NCBI GenBank assembly: GCA_030654635.1
Contig: JAURXE010000768.1
Location: 1 to 5,713 of the forward strand
DNA: 5,713 nt
Reading direction: 5' to 3'
Origin: Pseudomonas sp.
GTDB lineage: Bacteria > Pseudomonadota > Gammaproteobacteria > Pseudomonadales > Pseudomonadaceae
A program made the position numbers and the translations under genes. This document shows positions 1 to 5,269 of the stretch, one piece after another (the first letter of the stretch is position 1; every line of letters starts with the position of its first letter). A model generated the notes under the pieces. The model was not told the origin of the DNA. It saw only the letters and a program-made list of their open reading frames with translations, and ran no database searches.

Positions 1-606
1 GAGTTTGCCTCCAAGCAGACCCATTTGCTGCTGGCCCAGCTTGGCATTGATCGCCAGGAGCCCGACTACGCCGCGCTGTATCTGGGCAACCAGATCCTTG
101 GTGGCGGTGGTTTCGGCACTCGCTTGATGGAGGAGGTGCGCGAGAAGCGCGGCCTGACCTACGGCGTGTATTCCGGCTTCAGCGCCATGCAGGCCCGTGG
201 ACCCTTTATGATCAACCTGCAAACCCGCGCCGAACTCAGCGAAGGCACGCTGAAACTGGTGCAGCAGATTCTGCGCGATTACCTGCGCGATGGCCCGACC
301 CAGAAGGAACTGGACGACGCCAAGCGTGAATTGGCCGGCAGTTTCCCGCTGTCCACCGCCAGCAACGCCGACATAGTCGGCCAGCTCGGCTCCATGGGCT
401 TTTACAACCTGCCCCTGAGTTATCTGGAAGACTTTATGAGCCAGATCCAGGCGCTCAGCGTGGCGCAAGTGAAAGACGCCATGGCCAAACACCTCAACCC
501 TGACGCCATGCTGATAGTCACCGCGGGCCCGACCGTGGCGCAAAAAGAGCTGCCGCCACCGACCGATCACCCCGCCGAACCACCCCTTGGCGTACCGGAG
601 CACTAA
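1..606 (+). CDS. M16-family zinc peptidase-like subunit, C-terminal part (5' end outside window)
   Basis: The frame is open from base 1 to the TAA at 604-606, giving the last 201 residues of a longer protein. It resembles the C-terminal half of M16B (pitrilysin/mitochondrial processing peptidase-like) proteins: a glycine-rich LGGGGFGTRLMEEVREKRG segment (fragment residues about 33-51) followed by LTYGVYSGF. An Arg (residue 47) and a Tyr (residue 54) seven positions apart match the R/Y pair that in this family helps bind substrate and assist catalysis from the C-terminal domain. The zinc-binding HxxEH motif, if present, would lie upstream and cannot be judged. In Pseudomonas two M16 genes usually sit side by side after ftsY, and this would be the second. 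It probably acts in the periplasm or at the envelope, but the signal sequence is not visible. A GGAG near its 3' end serves rsmD, whose ATG overlaps this stop codon. Family assignment is firm; the physiological substrate is unknown. Confidence 0.88.
   Translation, partial: EFASKQTHLLLAQLGIDRQEPDYAALYLGNQILGGGGFGTRLMEEVREKRGLTYGVYSGFSAMQARGPFMINLQTRAELSEGTLKLVQQILRDYLRDGPTQKELDDAKRELAGSFPLSTASNADIVGQLGSMGFYNLPLSYLEDFMSQIQALSVAQVKDAMAKHLNPDAMLIVTAGPTVAQKELPPPTDHPAEPPLGVPEH
597..600 (+). promoter_or_regulatory. rsmD ribosome binding site inside the end of the M16 gene
   Basis: GGAG lies five bases before the ATG at 606 and within the last codons of the preceding gene. Together with the one-base stop/start overlap it fixes the rsmD start and suggests translational coupling. 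Confidence 0.7.
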
Positions 607-1205
607 TGCGTACTCGAGTCCCGCAACACAAGTCTGCCCACAGTGCCGACCTCGGCCAGCTGCGCATCATCGGCGGCCAATGGCGTTCGCGTCAGTTCAG
701 CTTCCCGATGGCGCCGGGCCTGCGCCCGACGCCCAACCGGGTGCGCGAAACCCTGTTCAACTGGCTGGCGCCCTATGTCGAAGGGGCGAAAATTCTCGAC
801 CTGTTCGCCGGCAGCGGCGCCCTCTGCCTTGAAGCCCTGTCGCGCGGTGCCGGCAGCGCCCTGGCCCTGGATCTGAGCGCCAAAGCCGTCAGCAGCCTGC
901 GTGAACACCTGACCACGCTGGACTGCAGCAACTGCCAAGTGCTGCAAACCGACGCCCTGCAACACCTCGAACTGCAAGCGCCAAGCAGCTTCGACCTGGT
1001 ATTCCTCGACCCGCCGTTTAGCCAGAACCTGCTGCTGCCGGCCTGCAATTTGCTCGAACAGCATGGCTGGCTGGCGGACAACGCCTGGGTCTACACCGAA
1101 AGCGAAAACCCACCGTCCAGCCTCGGCCTGCCCGCCAACTGGCGCCTGCACCGCGAACAAAAAGCCGGCCAGGTGCATTACGGCCTGTGGCAGCGCACGG
1201 CGTAA
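606..1205 (+). CDS. rsmD: 16S rRNA (guanine(966)-N2)-methyltransferase RsmD
   Basis: A 199-residue protein of normal RsmD length. RsmD uses S-adenosylmethionine to methylate N2 of G966 in 16S rRNA of the assembling 30S subunit in the cytoplasm. Visible motifs in order: LRIIGGQWRSR (residues 19-29), the family's N-terminal signature; LRPTPNRVRETLFNWL (39-54), also typical; the SAM-binding glycine loop DLFAGSG (65-71); and the catalytic DPPF motif (135-138) within LVFLDPPF. The ATG at 606 overlaps the preceding TAA by one base (TAATG), and a GGAG lies five bases before it at 597-600, so this start is well supported and translation is probably coupled to the M16 gene. The YheT-family gene follows 6 nt after the stop. 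A 326-codon opposite-strand reading frame covers this gene but has no family features and is a GC-content shadow. Confidence 0.96.
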   Translation: MRTRVPQHKSAHSADLGQLRIIGGQWRSRQFSFPMAPGLRPTPNRVRETLFNWLAPYVEGAKILDLFAGSGALCLEALSRGAGSALALDLSAKAVSSLREHLTTLDCSNCQVLQTDALQHLELQAPSSFDLVFLDPPFSQNLLLPACNLLEQHGWLADNAWVYTESENPPSSLGLPANWRLHREQKAGQVHYGLWQRTA

Positions 1206-1211
1206 TCCTGG

Positions 1212-2195
1212 ATGAGCCCAACCTTTAAACCCGCTTGGTGGTTGCCCGGCGCGCATTTGCAAACGCTCTGGGCGTCGTTCCTGCGTGCACCGCTGCAGCT
1301 GGCGCGCACCCGTGAGCGGCTGTGGCTGGCCGATGGCGATTTTATCGATCTGGACTGGTTCGGCCCGCACACCGCCGAGGCGCCGCTGGTGTTGCTGCTG
1401 CACGGGCTGACCGGCTCGTCCAACTCGCACTACATCCTCGGCCAACAACAGGCGCTGGCCGCTCAAGGCTGGGCCAGCGTGGCGCTGAACTGGCGCGGCT
1501 GCTCGGGCGAACCGAACCTGCTGCCGCGTGGCTATCACTCCGGGGTCAGCGAAGACCTCGGCGCCGTTATCCAGCACCTGCAAGCCGTGCGACCAATGGC
1601 CCCGCTGTATGCGGTGGGCTATTCGCTGGGCGGCAATGTGTTGCTCAAGTACCTAGGGGAAACCGGCGAGGCCTGCGGGCTGCATGCGGCGGTCGCGGTG
1701 TCGGTGCCATTCCGTCTGGACCACTGCGCCGACCGCATCGGCCTGGGCTTTTCCCGCGTCTATCAGGCGCACTTTATGCGTGAACTCAGCGCCTATGTGC
1801 AGCGCAAAAAACAGCGTTTTCGCAACAACGGCCAGCAACCGCACCTCGCGGCGCTGGAGCAACTGGGGCCGCTGGACAAGTTGCGCACTTTTTGGGACTT
1901 CGACGGCCAAGTCACCGCGCCCTTGCATGGCTATGCCGATGCCGACGACTACTACCGCCGCGCCTCCAGCCGCTACTTTCTGCCGGCGATCAAGGTGCCC
2001 ACCCTGCTGATCCAGGCCGCCGACGATCCCTTCGTATTCCGCCACAGCCTGCCCGAACTCAGCGAACTGGCCACCAACACCCAGCTCGAACTGCACCCGC
2101 ACGGCGGCCACGTCGGCTTTATCGACGGCACCCCACGCCAGCCCGGACTCTATTTAGAACGACGGATTCCGCAGTGGCTGCTCAACCACGCTTAA
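1212..2195 (+). CDS. YheT-family alpha/beta hydrolase
   Basis: A 327-residue protein of the YheT / AB-hydrolase-4 family, predicted cytosolic carboxylesterases whose natural substrate is mostly unknown. It begins with the family's characteristic PAWWLPGAHLQTLW (residues 7-20), which supports the ATG at 1212. Next come the oxyanion-loop LLHGLTGSSNS (62-72), LNWRGCSGEPN (92-102), the nucleophile elbow GYSLGGN (136-142) with the probable catalytic Ser138, an acidic turn AADDPF (269-274) with the likely catalytic Asp, and HPHGGHVGF (295-303) with the likely catalytic His300. All triad elements are present, so the enzyme looks intact. The ribosome binding site is poor, and the start is only 6 nt after the rsmD stop, so it probably depends on coupling to rsmD translation. 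Its stop overlaps that of the convergent TetR gene. A role in releasing alcohols from esters for the neighbouring alcohol-oxidation genes is possible but not shown. Confidence 0.92.
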   Translation: MSPTFKPAWWLPGAHLQTLWASFLRAPLQLARTRERLWLADGDFIDLDWFGPHTAEAPLVLLLHGLTGSSNSHYILGQQQALAAQGWASVALNWRGCSGEPNLLPRGYHSGVSEDLGAVIQHLQAVRPMAPLYAVGYSLGGNVLLKYLGETGEACGLHAAVAVSVPFRLDHCADRIGLGFSRVYQAHFMRELSAYVQRKKQRFRNNGQQPHLAALEQLGPLDKLRTFWDFDGQVTAPLHGYADADDYYRRASSRYFLPAIKVPTLLIQAADDPFVFRHSLPELSELATNTQLELHPHGGHVGFIDGTPRQPGLYLERRIPQWLLNHA

Positions 2196-2854
2196 ATCAC
2201 CCGCTCCAACGGCACATAGAGTTTCTCGTGCAGCGCCTGCACGGCCGGGCGGGCGGCTTCGCTGATAAAGCCGCTTTCCAGCGCCAGCACCTGATAGATG
2301 CCACGACGCAGTTGCTCCTCGTTTAGCTCGACGCTGTCGCCGCGCGAGGTGCAGAGAAAGCGTACCCAGGAAGTAAGGATGATCCAGCTGTTGAGGGTCA
2401 AGGCCTCCACCTGAGCGCTGTTCATCAGCAAGATACCGGCCTCGACAAAGCCCTGATACAGGCCTTGGGCGCTGATCATGCAGCGCTGGGCGAACAGCCG
2501 ATAACCTTGGGCCAGGCCACTGTCCGACTCCAGCAAGTGCTCCAGATCACGGTGCAGGAAGCGGTAATGCCACATCGCCGCCAGCAAGGCTTCCAGGTAG
2601 AAGGTCTTGTCCTCAACGGTCAGCGCCCGCCCCGCCGGGACACGCAAAAACTGGTCGACCCGCTGCTCGTACTGGCCGAACAGTTCGGCGATGATCGCCT
2701 GCTTATTGCGGAAGTAGTAGTAGAGATTGCCGGGGGATATCCCCAAGTGCGCGGCAATATGATTGGTCGTGACGCTGCGCTCCCCCTGGGCATTGAACAG
2801 CTCCAGGCTGCCTTGGATGATGCGTTCACGGGTTTTTATCGGTGCGCTCGCCAT
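2192..2854 (-). CDS. laoR: TetR-family transcriptional repressor, LaoR-like
   Basis: A 220-residue TetR-type regulator. The N-terminal DNA-binding domain starts with KTRERIIQGSLELF (residues 7-20), then the helix-turn-helix and following helix, with TTNHIAAHLGIS (29-40) and GNLYYYFRNKQAI (42-54), the most recognisable TetR stretch. The ligand-binding part has HYRFLHRDLEHLL (96-108), typical of the TetR subgroup found near lipid and aldehyde metabolism genes. It diverges from the aldehyde dehydrogenase gene across a 244-nt gap, the usual arrangement for a repressor and its target. In P. aeruginosa the gene in this position (PA0367, as I recall) is laoR, which controls long-chain alcohol oxidation genes. 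By analogy it would release DNA when a fatty alcohol or derivative binds. The ATG is preceded on the minus strand only by a weak GAGTGAG about 13-15 bases away. Family certain; the laoR name rests on synteny. Confidence 0.88.
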   Translation of the reverse strand: MASAPIKTRERIIQGSLELFNAQGERSVTTNHIAAHLGISPGNLYYYFRNKQAIIAELFGQYEQRVDQFLRVPAGRALTVEDKTFYLEALLAAMWHYRFLHRDLEHLLESDSGLAQGYRLFAQRCMISAQGLYQGFVEAGILLMNSAQVEALTLNSWIILTSWVRFLCTSRGDSVELNEEQLRRGIYQVLALESGFISEAARPAVQALHEKLYVPLERVI

Positions 2855-2989
2855 GCCGCGTCAAACTCACTCAGGGCCGCAAAACGGCAACTCAAAAAGG
2901 GCGCACAGCATCGACTAACTCGGCCCACGGGCGCAATGCCCATGGCCTCGGCGACGCCACTGTGACGAATAAATGCACGACCCAACTTT

Positions 2990-3007
2990 TCGTTTGGTAC
3001 ACAACGA
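2990..3007. repeat. Imperfect 18-bp palindrome, possible second regulator site
   Basis: TCGTTTGGTACACAACGA pairs with itself at 7 of 9 positions: outer arms TCGTT/AACGA, and GGTACC-like symmetry at the centre. It lies upstream of the -35 box of the aldehyde dehydrogenase promoter and on the side facing the TetR gene. Its sequence does not match the perfect palindrome at 3038-3053, so the same protein need not bind both. Confidence 0.35.
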
Positions 3008-3028
3008 GGTCTTAGCGCTGCATGCTAT

Positions 3029-3057
3029 TTGACACAATAGAGTAATTACTCTAAAAA
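3029..3057 (+). promoter_or_regulatory. Sigma70-type promoter of the laoCBA-like genes
   Basis: A perfect -35 hexamer TTGACA (3029-3034) is followed after a 17-nt spacer by TAAAAA (3052-3057), a 4/6 match to the -10 consensus. One base on, AAAAAT with an 18-nt spacer scores equally. Transcription would begin around 3064, leaving a leader of about 35 nt before the ATG at 3099. A perfect -35 box with optimal spacing suggests a strong promoter kept off by a repressor. Confidence 0.65.
3038..3053. promoter_or_regulatory. Perfect 16-bp palindrome in the promoter spacer, probable repressor operator
   Basis: TAGAGTAATTACTCTA is its own reverse complement over all 16 bases; symmetry stops at the next pair (A/A). 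It fills most of the spacer between the -35 and -10 boxes and overlaps the first two bases of the -10. A TetR dimer bound here would block RNA polymerase. TetR-family operators are commonly palindromes of about this size, and the gene for a TetR protein is the divergent neighbour, so it is the best candidate LaoR site. The assignment to LaoR is inference. Confidence 0.65.
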
Positions 3058-3087
3058 TCTACCAACATTCCGCCCGCGCATTTTTTC

Positions 3088-3092
3088 AAGGA
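3088..3092 (+). promoter_or_regulatory. Ribosome binding site of the aldehyde dehydrogenase gene
   Basis: AAGGA with six bases to the ATG at 3099. It selects that start over the next in-frame ATG (residue 45), which has no comparable site. Confidence 0.7.
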
Positions 3093-3098
3093 TTCCCC

Positions 3099-4562
3099 AT
3101 GGCCGCCGAAATCGCCGAAATCGCTCACGCACAACCGCATTTGCAGCAACATTTGCAGCAAGCGCAACAGCAAATCAGCCAGCTCGAGCAGTTGTTTGCA
3201 GGCCAGCGCGAGGCGTTTCGCGCCAATCCGATGCCGACCGCCGAGCAGCGCCTGCAGTGGCTCAAAGCCCTCAGCCAGATGCTTAGCAGTGAGCGCGAGG
3301 CGCTGATCAAGGCGATCTGCCAAGACTTCAGCAACCGCTCGACCGATGAAACCTTGCTGGCCGAGATCATGCCGAGCCTGCAAAACATTCATTACGCCTG
3401 CAAGAACCTGAAGAAGTGGATGAAGCCATCGCGCCGCGCCGTCGGCCTGGCCTTCCAGCCGGCCAGCGCCCGCGTCATCTACCAACCGCTGGGCGTGATC
3501 GGCGTGATCGTGCCCTGGAACTACCCGTTGTTTCTGGCCATGGGCCCGCTGGTCGGCGCTTTGGCGGCCGGCAACCGGGTGATGATCAAGATGAGCGAGT
3601 CGACCCCGGCCACCTCACAACTGGTCAAGGATCTGCTGGCCAAAATCTTCCCGGAAGACCTGGTCTGCGTGGTCTTGGGTGAAGCGGAAGTCGGCGTGGC
3701 CTTCTCCACGCTGGCCTTCGATCACCTACTGTTCACCGGCGCCACCAGCATCGGTAAGCATGTGATGCGTGCCGCGGCCGAGAACCTCACCCCGGTGACC
3801 CTGGAGCTGGGCGGCAAGTCGCCGGCCATCGTGTCTGCCGAGGTACCGCTGGAACACGCCGCCGAACGCATCGCTTTCGGCAAGACCCTGAACGCAGGGC
3901 AAACCTGCGTGGCGCCGGACTATGTGTTGGTACCGCGTAACCGCGTCGATGCCTTCGTCGCGGCCTACAGCAAGGTCGTCACCAGCTTCTATCCCAAGCT
4001 CAAAGACAACCCGGACTACACCGCAATCATCAATGACCGCCAGTTGCAGCGCCTTAAAGGCTTGCTCAGCGACGCCGAAAGCCTGGGCGCCAAGGTGGTC
4101 AATCTGTATCCCGAAGGCCAAGGCCGGCGTTTGCCACAAGCTCTGGTGCTGAATGTGAACGATCAGATGAAGATCATGCAGGACGAGATCTTCGGCCCGC
4201 TGCTGCCGATAGTGCCCTACGACAGCATCGAGCAAGCCTTCGCCTACATCAATGAACGGCCACGACCGCTGGCGCTGTACTACTTCGGCTACAACAAAAG
4301 CGAACAACAGCGCGTGCTGCACGAGACTCACTCGGGCGGCGTGTGCCTGAACGACACCATGCTGCACGTGGCCCAGGACGACATGCCGTTCGGCGGCGTC
4401 GGCCCGTCCGGCATGGGCCACTACCACGGTCATGAAGGTTTCAAGACCTTCAGCCACGCCAAGGGCACCTTTATCAAGCAGCGCTATAACGCCGCCAAGA
4501 TGATCTACCCGCCCTATGGCAAGGCCATCCAGAAGTTGGTCTACAAGCTGTTTATTCGCTAA
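3099..4562 (+). CDS. laoC: Aldehyde dehydrogenase, LaoC-like (often annotated coniferyl aldehyde dehydrogenase)
   Basis: A 487-residue NAD(P)-dependent aldehyde dehydrogenase, class-3-like, predicted to oxidise aldehydes to acids in the cytoplasm. Landmarks: PWNYP (139-143); the cofactor-binding Lys164 and Glu167 in IKMSE, where most relatives have KPSE; FTGATSIGK (212-220); the general-base Glu236 in LELGGK; the nucleophile Cys270 in NAGQTCVAPDYVL, where TCxAPDY is typical of the class 3 / fatty aldehyde group; EIFGP (363-367); Asn418; and PFGGVGPSGMG (430-440). All key residues are present. The first 35 residues are a Gln-rich, probably helical extension containing an exact HLQQ duplication. 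There is no signal peptide, and no hydrophobic tail as in microsomal fatty aldehyde dehydrogenase. By synteny with P. aeruginosa PA0366 it is LaoC, oxidising long-chain aldehydes made by the GMC enzyme encoded downstream. The usual calB / coniferyl aldehyde label reflects family similarity, and nothing else here points to lignin metabolism. Confidence 0.92.
   Translation: MAAEIAEIAHAQPHLQQHLQQAQQQISQLEQLFAGQREAFRANPMPTAEQRLQWLKALSQMLSSEREALIKAICQDFSNRSTDETLLAEIMPSLQNIHYACKNLKKWMKPSRRAVGLAFQPASARVIYQPLGVIGVIVPWNYPLFLAMGPLVGALAAGNRVMIKMSESTPATSQLVKDLLAKIFPEDLVCVVLGEAEVGVAFSTLAFDHLLFTGATSIGKHVMRAAAENLTPVTLELGGKSPAIVSAEVPLEHAAERIAFGKTLNAGQTCVAPDYVLVPRNRVDAFVAAYSKVVTSFYPKLKDNPDYTAIINDRQLQRLKGLLSDAESLGAKVVNLYPEGQGRRLPQALVLNVNDQMKIMQDEIFGPLLPIVPYDSIEQAFAYINERPRPLALYYFGYNKSEQQRVLHETHSGGVCLNDTMLHVAQDDMPFGGVGPSGMGHYHGHEGFKTFSHAKGTFIKQRYNAAKMIYPPYGKAIQKLVYKLFIR
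3138..3161 (+). repeat. Exact 12-bp tandem duplication in the laoC-like gene
   Basis: CATTTGCAGCAA occurs twice back to back (3138-3149 and 3150-3161), encoding HLQQ-HLQQ at residues 14-21, followed by the related AQQQ. It keeps the reading frame and lengthens the Gln-rich N-terminal helix. It looks like a recent slippage duplication. Confidence 0.85.
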
Positions 4563-4577
4563 CACCCGCCCAAGGCT

Positions 4578-4607
4578 ATGCTGCGTAGAACCTGCTCTAC
4601 GCAGCAT
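4578..4607 (+). repeat. Perfect 12-bp inverted repeat (RNA hairpin) between laoC-like and laoB-like genes
   Basis: Arms ATGCTGCGTAGA (4578-4589) and TCTACGCAGCAT (4596-4607) pair fully around the 6-nt loop ACCTGC. It starts 15 bases after the aldehyde dehydrogenase stop. No T-run follows directly, so it is not a classic intrinsic terminator; GAGCACGACC comes next. It could act as an RNA processing or stability element that sets relative expression of the genes on either side, or as an intergenic repeat found elsewhere in the genome. Confidence 0.75.
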
Positions 4608-4633
4608 GAGCACGACCTTGAGCAGGTTTTGTT
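4587..4633 (+). other. Alternative pairing with the hairpin loop: possible pseudoknot or competing hairpin
   Basis: AACCTGCTC (4589-4597) is the exact complement of GAGCAGGTT (4620-4628); with a G-U and an A-U pair this extends to 4587/4630. The pairing uses the loop and one flank of the 12-bp hairpin, so the long version competes with that hairpin, while pairing of the six loop bases alone with GCAGGT (4622-4627) could coexist as a pseudoknot. The downstream arm runs into TTTTGTT (4627-4633), a modest T-rich run, so the second fold might weakly terminate or pause transcription. Pairing is read from sequence; function is inference. Confidence 0.4.
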
Positions 4634-4667
4634 AGCGTCGGGATATTTGTTAAAGCCGAGAATAATA

Positions 4668-5213
4668 ATGAACGACAGCACCCTCACAGCACCGCAGCTC
4701 TCGCGGCGCGGTTTACTTAAGGTCGGCCTGCTGGGCACGGCATTGCTGGCCACGGCCGGGGTTACCGCCACCCTCAGCGGTTGCTCGGCGAGTGTGCCGG
4801 CCAGCGGTCTGAGCATCTTGCGAGCCAGCGATTTACCGTTTTTGCGGGCCTTGATTCCAGTGATCATCGACGGCGCGGTGAGCGCCGATAAGATGAGCGC
4901 CGCCATTGAGCAAAGCATCCGGGGCATCGACTACAGCCTCACGCGCTTCTCGCCGGAGATGCAAAAACTCACGGTGCAGCTGTTCGACGTGCTGGCTCTG
5001 GGCCTGACTCGCGGCCCACTGACTGGCGTGTGGGGCAGCTGGGAGAACGCCAGCGCGGCGCAGGTCAGCGCCTTTCTGAGCCGCTGGCAGAACAGCTCTA
5101 TCGGTTTGCTGAAGCTGGGCCACGCCTCGCTGCTGCAGCTGGTGATGCTGGCCTGGTATGGCCAGCCAGACTCCTGGGCCCATTGCGGTTACCCCGGCCC
5201 ACCTACAGTCTGA
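4668..5213 (+). CDS. laoB: Tat-exported small subunit of a GMC alcohol dehydrogenase, LaoB-like, probable lipoprotein
   Basis: A 181-residue protein. The ATG at 4668 puts a twin-arginine signal right at the N terminus: LSRRGLLKVG (residues 11-20, Arg13-Arg14), a hydrophobic stretch LLGTALLATAGV (21-32), then the lipobox LSGC (36-39). It would be exported folded by the Tat system and probably lipidated on Cys39; Ser40 at +2 does not signal inner-membrane retention. The mature part, with RASDLPFLRALIPVII (52-67) and the C-terminal AWYGQPDSWAHCGYPGPP (162-179), resembles the small (subunit 3) proteins of membrane-bound gluconate/sorbitol dehydrogenases, which carry the Tat signal for a GMC partner. 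The GMC gene follows 56 nt later and has no signal of its own. An upstream in-frame ATG at 4578 is rejected because it lies in the hairpin and would bury the signal. The ribosome site is weak (GAG at 4658-4660). It corresponds to laoB (PA0365) by synteny. Confidence 0.82.
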   Translation: MNDSTLTAPQLSRRGLLKVGLLGTALLATAGVTATLSGCSASVPASGLSILRASDLPFLRALIPVIIDGAVSADKMSAAIEQSIRGIDYSLTRFSPEMQKLTVQLFDVLALGLTRGPLTGVWGSWENASAAQVSAFLSRWQNSSIGLLKLGHASLLQLVMLAWYGQPDSWAHCGYPGPPTV

Positions 5214-5252
5214 CGGCTGGCTGCCCGTCGGCCTTGTATGCAGCGCAATCAT

Positions 5253-5263
5253 AAGAAAGAGAG
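5253..5263 (+). promoter_or_regulatory. Ribosome binding site of the GMC oxidoreductase gene
   Basis: The purine-rich AAGAAAGAGAG ends six bases before the ATG at 5270 and supports that start. The preceding 40 bases after the laoB-like stop show no terminator or promoter that I can recognise. Confidence 0.6.
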
Positions 5264-5269
5264 TCCTAA

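Larger units (their letters stand above)
2855..3098. other. Divergent intergenic control region between the TetR gene and laoC-like gene
   Basis: This 244-nt gap must hold the promoters of both divergent genes. The right half, near the aldehyde dehydrogenase, is AT-rich relative to the surroundings and contains a clear sigma70-type promoter with a perfect palindrome in its spacer. Further left is a looser 18-bp palindrome (2990-3007). I could not identify a convincing minus-strand promoter for the repressor gene. The left half (2855-2960) has only short GC-rich hairpins, for example GGGC/GCCC at 2929-2941, and no convincing small gene. Confidence 0.7.

Noticed and set aside
603..1583. 326-codon open reading frame on the minus strand across rsmD and the hydrolase gene
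   Set aside because: It lies antisense to two genes with clear motifs, spans their junction, and its translation is Arg/Gln/Ala-rich with no recognisable domain; typical shadow frame of GC-rich DNA.
2929..2941. Short GGGC/GCCC hairpin in the leader of the TetR gene
   Set aside because: Only four base pairs, expected often by chance in GC-rich DNA.
2465..2965. 166-codon plus-strand reading frame opposite the TetR gene
   Set aside because: It is antisense to a clear TetR-family protein and has no recognisable domain or ribosome site.
3492..3509. 9-bp tandem repeat GGCGTGATC in the aldehyde dehydrogenase gene
   Set aside because: It encodes the GVIGVI strand conserved in aldehyde dehydrogenases, so it is explained by protein sequence.
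4578..4607. Intrinsic terminator after the aldehyde dehydrogenase gene
   Set aside because: The hairpin is strong but no T-run follows it directly; the nearest T-rich run is about 20 bases further on. Kept as a hairpin of unknown role.
3726..4613. 295-codon minus-strand reading frame opposite the aldehyde dehydrogenase
   Set aside because: The sense strand encodes an aldehyde dehydrogenase with all catalytic residues; the antisense translation shows no family features and has no convincing ribosome site.
4590..4627. LuxR-type quorum-sensing box made from ACCTGC and GCAGGT
   Set aside because: The half-sites resemble las/rhl box ends, but they are 26 bases apart instead of about 8, so a LuxR dimer would not fit.
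4578..4667. Upstream ATG at 4578 as start of the laoB-like gene
   Set aside because: It falls in the first arm of the 12-bp hairpin and would add 30 residues ahead of the twin-arginine signal. The ATG at 4668 gives a normal Tat signal.
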